Part shown: positions 26,658 to 35,965 of the stretch, one piece after another | Layout of the letters: every line of letters starts with the position of its first letter | Numbering within the stretch: position 1 is the stretch's first letter | Assembly: GCF_012427705.1 (NCBI RefSeq) | Contig: NZ_CP048602.1 | Coordinates: 1,302,001 to 1,366,000, forward strand | Direction of reading: 5' to 3' | DNA: 64,000 bases | Source: Vreelandella piezotolerans | Lineage (GTDB): Bacteria > Pseudomonadota > Gammaproteobacteria > Pseudomonadales > Halomonadaceae | Made by a program: the position numbers and the translations under genes | Notes under the pieces: model-generated | Seen by the model: only the letters and a program-made list of their open reading frames with translations | Told to the model about the DNA's origin: nothing | Databases searched by the model: none

Positions 26658-29470
26658 GCGCTTCGTTCACTATTGTATTGGATGATCAAGACGTCACTGC
26701 CTACCACGGAGAAACTCTTTGGCAGGTGGCCAAGCGCGCTGGCGAGACCATTCCTCACCTCTGTTTCAAAGACGCCCCCGGCTACCGTGCCGATGGCAAT
26801 TGCCGTGCCTGTATGGTGGAAGTGGAAGGCGAGCGCGTGCTGGCGGCAAGCTGTATCCGCGAGGCCAAACCCGGCATGGTGGTGCGCAGCGCCCACTCGC
26901 CCCGTGCCACACAAGCGCGTGAAACGGTATTGGAACTGCTGATGGCCGACCAGCCCAGCCGCGCCCAAAGCCCAGACCGCTCCAGCCACTTCTGGGAAGT
27001 AGCCGACCAACTGGCGGTCGACGAAGCGGCCGTTAAGTCGTGGCTGCCAGCACGCCGCTCAGTCGCCGTCAGCCATGCGGCGGCGGCACCGAAGGTGAGC
27101 CAGCCGGATACCAGTCACCCGGCGATGCACGTCAACTTGGACGCTTGCATTACCTGCAACCTGTGCGTGCGCGCCTGCCGCGAGGTGCAGAGTAACGATG
27201 TCATCGGCATGGCGCAGCGAGGCGCAGCCGCCACCGTGGTATTTGATTTTGCCGACCCGATGGGCCAGAGCACCTGTGTGGGCTGCGGCGAGTGCGTGCA
27301 AGCGTGCCCCACCGGCGCGCTGATGCCTGCCACCGTGGTCAATGCCCAAGGTCAGGGCGATTCTCAAAGCCAGCGGCAGGTAGATTCCGTGTGCCCCTAT
27401 TGCGGGGTGGGCTGCCAGCTGACGTACCATATTAACGACGATGCCCTGGCTTATGTGGAAGGGCGCAACGGCCCCGCTAACCAGAACCGCCTGTGCGTGA
27501 AAGGCCGGTTTGGGTTTGATTACGTGAGCCACCCGGCACGCCTGACCAAGCCACTGATACGCTTGCCTGGGATTCCCAAAGCGCTCGACCCTACCTTTGA
27601 TCCTGCCAATCCTTTCAGCCATTTCCGTGAGGCCAATTGGGACGAAGCGCTGGGAATCGCGGCGGGCGGCCTAATGACGATTAAACAGGCGCAAGGCCCC
27701 AAAGCGTTGGCGGGCTTTGGCAGCGCCAAATGCTCTAACGAAGAGGCGTGGCTGTTCCAGAAGTTGGTGCGTACCGGCTTTGGCAGTAATAACGTGGACC
27801 ACTGCACGCGGCTTTGCCATGCCAGCTCCGTCGCGGCGCTGATGGAGTGCTTAGGCTCTGGCGCGGTGACCGCTTCGTTTATGCAGGCGCTGGAGGCTGA
27901 TGTGGTGATCCTTACCGGCTGCAATCCGGCAGTGAATCACCCCGTGGCGGCGACATTCTTCAAGCAGGCAGCCAAGCAGGGCACCGAGATCATTATTCTC
28001 GACCCTCGCGGGCAGGCGCTGGACGCATACGCCAGCATGAGCGTGCGTTTTACACCAGGGGCGGATGTATCGCTGTTCAACGCGCTGCTCCATGTGATCA
28101 TTGCGGAAGGCCTGTATGACCAAGCCTACATCGACGCCCACACTGAGGGCTTTGGCGCGCTCAAGCTGAGCGTCGCTCACAGTACACCGGAAGCCATGAG
28201 CGCACTATGCGGCGTCTCCCCCGACACCATTCGTGAAGTGGCGCGGCGCTACGCCAACGCCGAAAAAGCGATGATTTTCTGGGGCATGGGTATTTCCCAG
28301 CATACCCATGGCACCGACAACGCCCGCTGCCTGATTTCGCTGGCACTGGCCTGCGGCCATACCGGTCGCCCCGGCACGGGCCTGCACCCGCTGCGGGGTC
28401 AAAATAACGTGCAGGGGGCGTCGGATGCGGGGCTGATTCCCATGGTGCTGCCGGACTACCAGCCAGTAGGCGATAGCCAGCTACGCGCCGCGTTTGAAGC
28501 GCTATGGAACACGCCGCTGAGCAATGAGCCTGGACTGACGGTGGTGGAAGTGATGAATGCGATTCATGCAGGCGAGGTGCGTGGCATGTACATCTTGGGT
28601 GAAAATCCGGCGATGTCTGACCCGGACCTTACCCATGCCCGCGCCGCGCTGGGTAAGCTCGAGCATTTGGTGGTGCAGGATCTGTTCGTCACTGAAACCG
28701 CCCAGTTTGCCGATGTCATTTTGCCTGCCTCTGCATGGCCCGAAAAAGAGGGCACCGTGACCAACACCAACCGCCAAGTACAGCTTGGGCGTGCTGCCTT
28801 ACCGTTGCCAGGAGACGCCAAGCCAGACTGGTGGATCATCCAGGAGATCGCTAACCGCTTTGGGCTGAACTGGCGCTATCAGCACCCGCAAGACGTGTTT
28901 GCTGAAATGCAGCAGGGGATGCACTCATTCAACCATATTAGCTGGGAGCGGCTAGCGCGGGAGAGCTCTGTCACATACCCCTGCCCAGCCGAGGATGAAC
29001 CGGGTCAGGATGTGGTGTTTAGCGACGCCTTTCCGCGCGCTGGCGGGCTGGCCAAATTCGCCCCTGCGCGTCCGCTTCCCCCGGATGAGCCGGTGGATCA
29101 CGAGTACCCCACGGTATTGACCACGGGTCGTCAGTTAGAGCATTGGCATACGGGCTCCATGACGCGGCGCGCCCAGGTGCTCGACGCGCTAGAACCAGAA
29201 GCGGTCGCCTGTCTTTCAGCGGGTGAACTCCATCGCTTGGGGGTGTCGCCGGGCGAGAAGCTCACCATCATTACGCGGAGGGGCGCGATCACGCTGACCG
29301 CCAGAGTGGACGACAAAATCCCCAATGGTATGGTTTTCGTGCCATTTGCCTACGCCGAGGCCGCCGCCAATCTGCTCACCAACCCGGCCTTGGATCCTTA
29401 CGGCAAAATACCCGAGTTCAAGTACGCCGCCTGTCGGCTGGAGCGCGCAGCAGTGCCGCCGCCACACTAA
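26654..29470 (+). CDS. NAD-dependent formate dehydrogenase, catalytic alpha subunit
   Basis: 938-residue molybdenum or tungsten bis-MGD enzyme oxidising formate to CO2. In order: N-terminal 2Fe-2S (Cys37, 50, 53, 67), two 4Fe-4S ferredoxin clusters (Cys165-175 and 208-218), the molybdopterin 4Fe-4S motif (Cys247, 250, 254, 281) and the active-site segment VDHCTRLCHASSV, in which Cys388 replaces selenocysteine. C-terminal molydopterin dinucleotide-binding domain ends at the stop. AAGGGAG is about six bases before the ATG. Overlaps the NuoEF-like gene by four bases. The genes for FdhD-type maturation or FdsD are not in the window. Confidence 0.93.
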   Translation: MSASFTIVLDDQDVTAYHGETLWQVAKRAGETIPHLCFKDAPGYRADGNCRACMVEVEGERVLAASCIREAKPGMVVRSAHSPRATQARETVLELLMADQPSRAQSPDRSSHFWEVADQLAVDEAAVKSWLPARRSVAVSHAAAAPKVSQPDTSHPAMHVNLDACITCNLCVRACREVQSNDVIGMAQRGAAATVVFDFADPMGQSTCVGCGECVQACPTGALMPATVVNAQGQGDSQSQRQVDSVCPYCGVGCQLTYHINDDALAYVEGRNGPANQNRLCVKGRFGFDYVSHPARLTKPLIRLPGIPKALDPTFDPANPFSHFREANWDEALGIAAGGLMTIKQAQGPKALAGFGSAKCSNEEAWLFQKLVRTGFGSNNVDHCTRLCHASSVAALMECLGSGAVTASFMQALEADVVILTGCNPAVNHPVAATFFKQAAKQGTEIIILDPRGQALDAYASMSVRFTPGADVSLFNALLHVIIAEGLYDQAYIDAHTEGFGALKLSVAHSTPEAMSALCGVSPDTIREVARRYANAEKAMIFWGMGISQHTHGTDNARCLISLALACGHTGRPGTGLHPLRGQNNVQGASDAGLIPMVLPDYQPVGDSQLRAAFEALWNTPLSNEPGLTVVEVMNAIHAGEVRGMYILGENPAMSDPDLTHARAALGKLEHLVVQDLFVTETAQFADVILPASAWPEKEGTVTNTNRQVQLGRAALPLPGDAKPDWWIIQEIANRFGLNWRYQHPQDVFAEMQQGMHSFNHISWERLARESSVTYPCPAEDEPGQDVVFSDAFPRAGGLAKFAPARPLPPDEPVDHEYPTVLTTGRQLEHWHTGSMTRRAQVLDALEPEAVACLSAGELHRLGVSPGEKLTIITRRGAITLTARVDDKIPNGMVFVPFAYAEAAANLLTNPALDPYGKIPEFKYAACRLERAAVPPPH

Positions 29471-29555
29471 GCGAGCTCTGCCCCTGCAAGGAGCGTCTGG
29501 GTTGGGGTATCATCCTGCCAGTGAGTGTTAATTATGTGATGGAGTAAGCGGGGCG

Positions 29556-30161
29556 ATGTCGCAAGCACAGGCAGTGCAACGGGTGTTGATGCTAGACAAC
29601 TACGATAGCTTTACGTTTAACATCGTCCAGTATCTGGGTGAGCTGAATGCCGAGGTGATGACCTACCGCAACGATGAAATTACCTTAGCCCAGATGTGCG
29701 CCTTGGCACCGACCCATCTGGTAATTTCGCCCGGCCCTTGCACGCCCAACGAGGCAGGCATTTCGTTGGCAGCCATCGAGCACTTTGCGGGCAAACTGCC
29801 TATATTGGGCGTTTGCCTGGGGCACCAGGCCATTGGCCAGGTCTATGGCGGCAAGGTCGTGCGGGCGCCCCAGGTGATGCACGGCAAAACCTCGGCCGTT
29901 GTACACCGTGGGCAGGGCGTGTTCAGCGGGCTGGAAAACCCGCTGGAAGTGACGCGCTATCACTCATTGGTGGTTGAGCATGAGAGCCTGCCCGACTGCC
30001 TAGAAGTGACCGCCTGGACCGCCGAAGATGACGTGACGCCTGGGCTGATCATGGGGTTTCGTCATCGTACCCTTGATGTGGAAGGCGTACAGTTTCATCC
30101 TGAGTCGATACTCACGCGCCAGGGCCATGCGTTATTGGCCAATTTTTTACAACGCGGCTGA
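29556..30161 (+). CDS. trpG: Anthranilate synthase component II (glutamine amidotransferase)
   Basis: 201-residue class I glutamine amidotransferase that supplies ammonia to anthranilate synthase. Catalytic residues are visible: Cys87 ([12 protein letters not shown]), His181 and Glu183 ([10 protein letters not shown]). The protein is a stand-alone domain, not fused to TrpD. Likely also serves PabB, whose gene is elsewhere in the window with no separate PabA seen. GGAG lies about 11 bases before the ATG. First gene of trpG-trpD-trpC; trpE is not adjacent. Confidence 0.93.
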   Translation: MSQAQAVQRVLMLDNYDSFTFNIVQYLGELNAEVMTYRNDEITLAQMCALAPTHLVISPGPCTPNEAGISLAAIEHFAGKLPILGVCLGHQAIGQVYGGKVVRAPQVMHGKTSAVVHRGQGVFSGLENPLEVTRYHSLVVEHESLPDCLEVTAWTAEDDVTPGLIMGFRHRTLDVEGVQFHPESILTRQGHALLANFLQRG

Positions 30162-30197
30162 TCGCCACATTCATACGCTTTAGGGGCTTTCCTGCTC

Positions 30198-31217
30198 ATG
30201 CAAATGCGAGACGCAATTAACGCGGTGATGCGCCGCGAAGACCTCTCTTTCGATGCGATGCACGCGCTGATGCGCCAGATCATGACTGGCGAAGCCTCCG
30301 ACGCGCAAATTGGCGGTCTACTGGTGGGGTTGGCCATGAAAGGGGAAAGCGCTGAAGAGATCAGAGCCGCTGCCCAGGTGATGCGTGAGCTCATGAAGCG
30401 CGTCGAGCTGCACACCGAGAACGTGGTGGATATCGTCGGTACCGGCGGCGATGGTGCCAACCTGTTCAATGTATCGACCGCGTCCAGTTTCGTGGCGGCG
30501 GCGGCGGGGGCTCACGTTGCTAAACATGGCAATCGCAGCGTTTCCTCTTCCTCGGGTAGCGCGGATCTGTTCGATATCGCAGGCATCTATCTTGACCTGA
30601 AGCCCGACCAAGTAGCCCGCTGCATTGAGCAGGTGGGCGTTGGCTTCATGTTCGCACCTAACCACCACCCGGCCATGCGTTACGCCATTGGACCGCGGCG
30701 CGAAATGGGCGTACGTACGTTGTTCAATATTCTGGGCCCGCTCACCAATCCGGCCGGGGCGCCCAACCAGGTGTTAGGCGTCTACTCGGCCGAGCTGGTG
30801 CCGCTGATGGCCGAAGTATTGCGCAAGCTGGGTAGCCGCCATGTCATGGTGGTGCATTCTGAGGATGGCCTGGATGAGATCTCCCTCGCGGCACCCTCGC
30901 TGGTGGCGGAGCTAAAAGAGGGCGAAATTACCCAGTACACCATTACGCCGGAATCCCTGGGCGTCGAGCGCCAAAGCCTGGCCAACCTCAAAGCGTCCAG
31001 CGCGGAAGATAGCCTGCGTTTGGTGAAAGCCGCGCTTAGCGGTGAAGGCGCAGCGGCAGATATGGTGGCGCTCAACGCCGGGGCGGCGCTTTACTGCGCG
31101 GGCGTGGCCGATAGCTTGAAAGAGGGCGTGATGGTGGCCCAGGATGCCCAGGCCTCCAAACTACCGCTTGAGAAGCTCAGAGAGCTTTCGCACTTCACTA
31201 GCGTCTTTAAAGGGTAA
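30198..31217 (+). CDS. trpD: Anthranilate phosphoribosyltransferase
   Basis: 339-residue enzyme transferring phosphoribose from PRPP to anthranilate. The PRPP-binding motif [21 protein letters not shown] (about residues 80-100), the [16 protein letters not shown] loop and the conserved [15 protein letters not shown] segment are present. An N-terminal helical domain (to about residue 70) is typical. In-frame ATGs at 30198 and 30204 are both possible; no strong ribosome site is seen, so coupling to trpG is possible. The gene lies 36 bases after trpG. Confidence 0.95.
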   Translation: MQMRDAINAVMRREDLSFDAMHALMRQIMTGEASDAQIGGLLVGLAMKGESAEEIRAAAQVMRELMKRVELHTENVVDIVGTGGDGANLFNVSTASSFVAAAAGAHVAKHGNRSVSSSSGSADLFDIAGIYLDLKPDQVARCIEQVGVGFMFAPNHHPAMRYAIGPRREMGVRTLFNILGPLTNPAGAPNQVLGVYSAELVPLMAEVLRKLGSRHVMVVHSEDGLDEISLAAPSLVAELKEGEITQYTITPESLGVERQSLANLKASSAEDSLRLVKAALSGEGAAADMVALNAGAALYCAGVADSLKEGVMVAQDAQASKLPLEKLRELSHFTSVFKG

Positions 31218-31225
31218 AACTTCCA

Positions 31226-32029
31226 ATGAGTGACCAGGCAACGCCGACTATTTTAACGCGCATTTTGGCCCGTAAAGACCAGGAAGTCGCTGAGCGTCAG
31301 CAGGCGGTATCTAAAGCGGATCTGCTTGCGCTGGCGGAAAAGCAGAGCGCGCCCCGTGGCTTTATTGAGGCATTGAATCAGCGTATTGCGGCAGGCGATG
31401 CGGCCGTGATTGCCGAGGTGAAAAAAGCCTCGCCCTCTAAAGGCGTGATGCGGGAAGCGTTTCACCCAGCGGATATCGCCAAAAGCTACGCCCAGGGCGG
31501 GGCGGCGTGTCTTTCGGTGCTCACCGATGCCGACTTCTTCCAGGGCCATGAGGATTACCTCATCGCCGCTCGCGATGCCTGTGACCTGCCGGTGATCCGT
31601 AAAGACTTCATTACCCACGGCTATCAGGTCACAGAAGCGCGCGCCATCGGTGCGGACTGCATCCTATTGATTGTGGCGGCGCTCAATGACGCTCAGCTGC
31701 GCGACCTGCACCAGCAGGCCAACGCATTGGGCATGGACGTGTTGGTGGAAGTTCACGATGCAGAGGAGCTAGAGCGGGCGCTCGCCTTGGACCTAAAGCT
31801 AGTGGGTATCAATAACCGTAATCTGCACACGTTCGAGACCAGTTTGAATACCACCCTGGACCTGCTGCCGCGTATTCCTGATGGCGTCACCGTGATCACC
31901 GAATCAGGTATTCACACGCGTGATGACGTAGAGCTGATGCGTGACCACGAAGTCAATGGTTTCCTGGTAGGGGAGGCGTTCATGCGCGAAGAGGACCCTG
32001 GTTTGGCCCTCAAGCGGCTGTTTTTCTAA
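31226..32029 (+). CDS. trpC: Indole-3-glycerol phosphate synthase
   Basis: 267-residue TIM-barrel enzyme that closes the indole ring of the tryptophan pathway. Conserved strands include [58 protein letters not shown] and [12 protein letters not shown], and the final phosphate loop ([11 protein letters not shown], then GFLVGEAFM). Monofunctional: no TrpF domain follows. Eight bases after trpD. A terminator hairpin lies just beyond its stop. Confidence 0.95.
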   Translation: MSDQATPTILTRILARKDQEVAERQQAVSKADLLALAEKQSAPRGFIEALNQRIAAGDAAVIAEVKKASPSKGVMREAFHPADIAKSYAQGGAACLSVLTDADFFQGHEDYLIAARDACDLPVIRKDFITHGYQVTEARAIGADCILLIVAALNDAQLRDLHQQANALGMDVLVEVHDAEELERALALDLKLVGINNRNLHTFETSLNTTLDLLPRIPDGVTVITESGIHTRDDVELMRDHEVNGFLVGEAFMREEDPGLALKRLFF

Positions 32030-32059
32030 ACGCTTCACACGGATACAAGCAAGCCCCAG

Positions 32060-32090
32060 CAGGCCAGTCGCGTTAGCGGCTGGCCTGTTT
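32060..32090 (+). terminator. Terminator after trpC
   Basis: Twelve-base stem (32060-32071 with 32076-32087, one G-T wobble) with a GTTA loop, followed by TTT. The loop and inner stem contain the stop codon of the convergent ydiJ-like gene. Confidence 0.65.
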
Positions 32091-35000
32091 GATGCAGGAG
32101 AGCAGGGCTTGCAGCGGGTGGGGCAGGGTTTGCGCCGAGTAGCGCTTTACTTGGCTGCGGCAGGAGTAGCCGGTGGCCAGTAGCTTGCCGCTTTTCTCTT
32201 CGGCTTCGACCTGGGGCTGCCACGACTGAGCGTAGATCGTTTTGGAGGTGGCGACGTTACGGGTCTCATGGCCGTAGGTGCCGGACATACCGCAGCAGCC
32301 CGTGGTGGCCAGCTCCAACTGCAATCCAAAGGCGGCAAACACCTGCTGCCACGCTTTCGGGCTGCCCGGTGCATTGGTTTTTTCGGTGCAGTGGGAGAGT
32401 AGCTTAAAGCCTGGGTCTTCGAGCGTGAGCTTGTTGGTGGCGAGGGTGTTGACGCGGGTCGCCAGCCACTCCTGAAGCATCAGTACGTTCGGCACTTGCT
32501 CAGGGCCCAACGCTTTGACGTACTCCTGGCGGTAGGTGAGCGTCATGGCAGGGTCGATGCCCACCATGGGCACCTCGAACTCGCTGAGTGCGCGAAGGCG
32601 TTTGGCTTGCTTTTCTGCCGTGCGCTCGAAGGCACCTAAAAAGCCCTGTACGTGCAGCGGCTTGCCGTTGGCGGAAAACGGCATCACAAACACGCGCAGG
32701 TTCAGCCGCGATAGCAGCTCTACCACGTCCATCACCAGCTTGGCTTCGAAATAAGTGGTGAAAGCGTCTTGCACGATCACGACGCTGTTGGCTCGCTGCT
32801 GCTCGGTGAGGAGCGCAAGCGATGTGGGCGTGGCTTCCGCCACGCCCCAGGCACGCAGCTGTTTTTTCACGCTGGCGCGAGAGAGCGCGGGGGAGTCGCT
32901 AATACCGAGCCCTTTTTGCATCAGCTGCTCGACCCAACGCTGGCCAAGGGCGGCGTTATAGAGCGGAGCGATCTTGGTCAACGCAGGCAACATGAATTCG
33001 GTGCCGCCAATCACGTAGTCGCGCAGCGGGCGCAGGTAGCGGCCGTGATACACCTCTAAAAACTGCGAGCGGAACTGCGGCACGTTGACTTTGATCGGGC
33101 ACTGGCCCGCGCAGGATTTGCACGCCAAGCAGCCCGCCATGGCGTCGTACACCTCATGGGAGTAGTCGTGTTGCTGCTGGCGGCTAAGGGTGTTCATCAC
33201 CCGCTTGGGGAAGCTTTTGATGAAGCCCCAGGTGCGCTCCTGCTTTTTCTTACGCGACTCTTCCACCACGTCGATGCCCGCTTGCGACTGCAGGCGTAAC
33301 CACTCACGCATCAAGCTGGCGCGGCCTTTGGGTGAGTGGCGGCGGTCGCGGGTGGCCTTCCACGAGGGGCACATGGGGTCGTCCACATCGTAGTTGTAGC
33401 AAGCGCCGTTGCCGTTGCAGTACACCGCCGCGTCGTAGGCCTGCCAGGCCCGCTCGTCGATGGTGCGGTCGAGTTGGCCGCGCATGGGCACGCCGTCGAT
33501 GGTGAGCAGTTCCGGGTCGCTCTCTTTCGCAATCAGCGTGGCGCTTTCGGAAGGTGACGCGATCTTGCCGGGGTTGAGCTGGTTGTGCGGATCGAAGGCT
33601 GCCTTGACCTGCTGCAGGTAGGGGTAAAGTTCGCCGAAGAACTTAGGGCCGTATTCGGAGCGCACCCCTTTGCCGTGTTCGCCCCACAGTAGCCCCCCGT
33701 ACTTCTGGGTGAGGGCGGCGACTTCATCGGAGATCTCGCGAATCAGCGCTTCCTGGGCCGGGTCTTTCATGTCCAGCGCCGGGCGTACGTGCAGCACCCC
33801 CGCATCCACATGGCCGAACATGCCGTAGGAGAGCTTGCGTGCATCCAGCGCGGCGCGGAACTCGGTAATGAAATCCGCCAGGTGCTCCGGCGGGACGGCG
33901 GTGTCCTCCACGAACGGCAGCGGGCGTTTCTCTCCCTGAACGTTACCCAGCAGGCCCACCGAGCGTTTGCGCATGGCGTAGACTTTTTGGATCTGCGGAC
34001 GGCCTTCCGCCAGGGTGTAGCCCAGCCGCTCCACGGTGGCATCCTGGCTCAGGTGCTGGGTAAAGGCCGCTACACGCGCCGCGAGCTGTTCGGGGTCATC
34101 ATCGTTGAGCTCGATCAGGTTGATGCCTTGAATGGGCGTGCTGCCTGCAGGAAAAAATTCCGCCACGCTGTCCCAAACGAAGTCGTCCATCGCCAGCTGT
34201 AGAACGGTATCGTCTACCGTTTCTATGGAGGTGGGCTTGGCGCTGCTGGCCATCAGCGCCTTGGCATCCCGCAGGGCATCCATGAAGCTTGGATAGCGCA
34301 CGTTGACGAGCGTAGAGTGCTTGGGGATTGGCAGTACGTTGAGCACGGCTTCGTTCAAGAAGCCCAGCGAGCCCTCCGAACCGCACAGCAGGCTGTTCAG
34401 GTTGAGCCGCCCATCTTCGCGCAGATGCGCCAAGTCGTAGCCGGTGAGGCAGCGGTTGAGCGGTGGGAAGGTCGCCTCGATCAATTCACGCTGCTGGTCG
34501 ATGATCGTCGCGGCGGTGCGGTGTACCTTGCCGAGCACACCCTCTTGGGCCAGCGCCTGCTGCTCCTCATCGGCGCTCAGCGGGCGGCTGTGTAAATGCT
34601 GCCCGCCGAGCAGAACCGTATCCAGCTCCAGCACGTGGTGGCGGGTTTTGCCGTACTGGCAGCTCCCTTGGCCGCTGGCATCGGTGGAAATCATGCCGCC
34701 AATGGTGGCGCGATTCGAGGTCGAGAGCTCCGGGGCGAAAAACAGCCCGTGGGGTTTCAGCGCGGCGTTGAGCTGGTCTTTGACCACGCCCGCCTGTACC
34801 CGCACCCGGCGGGCTTCCACATCGATTTCAAGAATTTGGTTCATGTGGCGGGAGACATCCACCACGATCCCGTCAGTCAGCGACTGGCCGTTGGTGCCGG
34901 TGCCGCCACCCCGGGGCGTCAGCACGATATCCCGGTGGGGCAGCTCGCAGGCCAGCTTGGCGAGACGCTCCAGGTCCTCGGCATGCTTGGGAAACACCGC

Positions 35001-35174
35001 CGCTTGGGGCAGGCGCTGATAAATCGAGTTATCCGTCGCCAGCACGGTGCGGTGGGCGTAATCCGGCGCTATTTCACCTTCGAAACCGCGGGCACGCAGA
35101 GCGTCGAGAAAACGCACGTAGTGGCTGCCAAGGCGTTCGAAAGGGGCCGTGCGAGAGTCCAGGGATGCAATCAT
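32073..35174 (-). CDS. YdiJ-type FAD/4Fe-4S dehydrogenase (D-2-hydroxyglutarate dehydrogenase family)
   Basis: 1033-residue fused flavoprotein. The N-terminal half has an FAD-binding PCMH domain (LTPRGGGTGTNGQSLTDGIVVD, then APELSTSNRATIGGMISTDASGQG) and an FAD-linked oxidase C domain; the C-terminal half has ferredoxin-type cysteines (CLACKSCAGQCPIKVN) and a CCG-type domain (TTGCCGMSGTYGHE). This matches E. coli YdiJ throughout. It likely oxidises a D-2-hydroxy acid and passes electrons to a quinone or other carrier. The start at 35174 fits the YdiJ N-terminus but lacks a ribosome site; 35249 is an alternative. Follows the DUF4202 gene on the same strand. Confidence 0.92.
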   Translation of the reverse strand: MIASLDSRTAPFERLGSHYVRFLDALRARGFEGEIAPDYAHRTVLATDNSIYQRLPQAAVFPKHAEDLERLAKLACELPHRDIVLTPRGGGTGTNGQSLTDGIVVDVSRHMNQILEIDVEARRVRVQAGVVKDQLNAALKPHGLFFAPELSTSNRATIGGMISTDASGQGSCQYGKTRHHVLELDTVLLGGQHLHSRPLSADEEQQALAQEGVLGKVHRTAATIIDQQRELIEATFPPLNRCLTGYDLAHLREDGRLNLNSLLCGSEGSLGFLNEAVLNVLPIPKHSTLVNVRYPSFMDALRDAKALMASSAKPTSIETVDDTVLQLAMDDFVWDSVAEFFPAGSTPIQGINLIELNDDDPEQLAARVAAFTQHLSQDATVERLGYTLAEGRPQIQKVYAMRKRSVGLLGNVQGEKRPLPFVEDTAVPPEHLADFITEFRAALDARKLSYGMFGHVDAGVLHVRPALDMKDPAQEALIREISDEVAALTQKYGGLLWGEHGKGVRSEYGPKFFGELYPYLQQVKAAFDPHNQLNPGKIASPSESATLIAKESDPELLTIDGVPMRGQLDRTIDERAWQAYDAAVYCNGNGACYNYDVDDPMCPSWKATRDRRHSPKGRASLMREWLRLQSQAGIDVVEESRKKKQERTWGFIKSFPKRVMNTLSRQQQHDYSHEVYDAMAGCLACKSCAGQCPIKVNVPQFRSQFLEVYHGRYLRPLRDYVIGGTEFMLPALTKIAPLYNAALGQRWVEQLMQKGLGISDSPALSRASVKKQLRAWGVAEATPTSLALLTEQQRANSVVIVQDAFTTYFEAKLVMDVVELLSRLNLRVFVMPFSANGKPLHVQGFLGAFERTAEKQAKRLRALSEFEVPMVGIDPAMTLTYRQEYVKALGPEQVPNVLMLQEWLATRVNTLATNKLTLEDPGFKLLSHCTEKTNAPGSPKAWQQVFAAFGLQLELATTGCCGMSGTYGHETRNVATSKTIYAQSWQPQVEAEEKSGKLLATGYSCRSQVKRYSAQTLPHPLQALLSCIKQASR

Positions 35175-35263
35175 AGGAGGTTGAGCCGTCACTGCTGGAA
35201 GCGGATAAGGGATAAGCGCTACTTTACCGCAGCTACCGTAGCGGTGCATCTCGATAGCCGGAC

Positions 35264-35854
35264 TCAGTCGCTGCCGAGAGCCTCTTTGACGAGTGCTGAA
35301 CAGGTATCGTTCATGGGCAGCGTCAGGGCCAGTGCGTGCGCCTGCGGCGACATCTTACCCCAGGTCTTTTGCACGATGCGCACCATGTGATCGTGCTCTA
35401 CCTTGCGGGAGAAGTCCGCAAAGTAGTTTTCCAAGAACACCAAACAGGCACAGTCTTCCAGGGCTTGCACATCGCTATCGCGCCCCAGGCCCTGCTTGCG
35501 GATCATGCTGGCGACGCGCTTGGCCTCCTCTTGGGAGTAGCCCGCTTCTTCCATGATCGCTGCCGTGGTATCGCCTGCTCGAGCGCTCTGGTCGCGTCGC
35601 CAAGTCAAATAGCCAATACGGCCTTCCGGATAATCGCTACGCTGCAGCTTCCAACGCTGCAGATGCTGCGCGCGCACGGCAATGCCCAATAGGTCGCTGG
35701 GCGTCTCCTGGAGTCGCTCTAGCCACCGGCTCATACGCTGGGCATAGGCCAGCTCTTGGGGCTGGGCAGTGCCATCCGAGAGGGTGGTCGTCTGGGGATC
35801 TTGGGCGTGCAGCGCGTCGAGGGCGGCAAGGGTCTTGTCAAAAGCGGACGACAT
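35264..35854 (-). CDS. DUF4202 domain protein
   Basis: 196-residue cytoplasmic protein matching the DUF4202 family. Helical, with scattered His and Asp residues in an HD-like order (AVRAQHLQRW, then DSDVQALEDCACLVFLENYF), so a metal-dependent phosphohydrolase is possible but unproven. It lies upstream of the YdiJ-like gene on the same strand (90 bases to the preferred start), and a shared transcript is likely. Confidence 0.8.
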   Translation of the reverse strand: MSSAFDKTLAALDALHAQDPQTTTLSDGTAQPQELAYAQRMSRWLERLQETPSDLLGIAVRAQHLQRWKLQRSDYPEGRIGYLTWRRDQSARAGDTTAAIMEEAGYSQEEAKRVASMIRKQGLGRDSDVQALEDCACLVFLENYFADFSRKVEHDHMVRIVQKTWGKMSPQAHALALTLPMNDTCSALVKEALGSD

Positions 35855-35910
35855 GGCGGGCTCGCTTGGAGGGAGTGGAATGGAGGTATCCTAGCAGCTT
35901 GTCGGCCACG

Positions 35911-35943
35911 ATAAAAAACGCCCGCTGCCAGGGGCAGCGGGCG
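35911..35943 (-). terminator. Rho-independent terminator of the symporter gene
   Basis: Eleven-base stem (35919-35929 with 35933-35943), three-base loop, followed on the minus strand by six T residues (35918-35913). Confidence 0.85.
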
Positions 35944-35965
35944 CGCTAGGGTCAGAAAGCCGATG

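Noticed and set aside
26375..27010. 211-residue minus-strand frame across the formate dehydrogenase junction
   Set aside because: Antisense to two genes with intact iron-sulfur motifs and good codon pattern; no ribosome site.
27791..27836. Possible selenocysteine codon in the formate dehydrogenase active site
   Set aside because: The active-site position is a Cys codon (VDHCTRLCHASSV) and there is no in-frame TGA, so no Sec is needed.
34596..35390. 264-residue plus-strand frame opposite the ydiJ-like gene
   Set aside because: Lies entirely antisense to well-matched YdiJ and DUF4202 coding sequence; no resemblance of its own.
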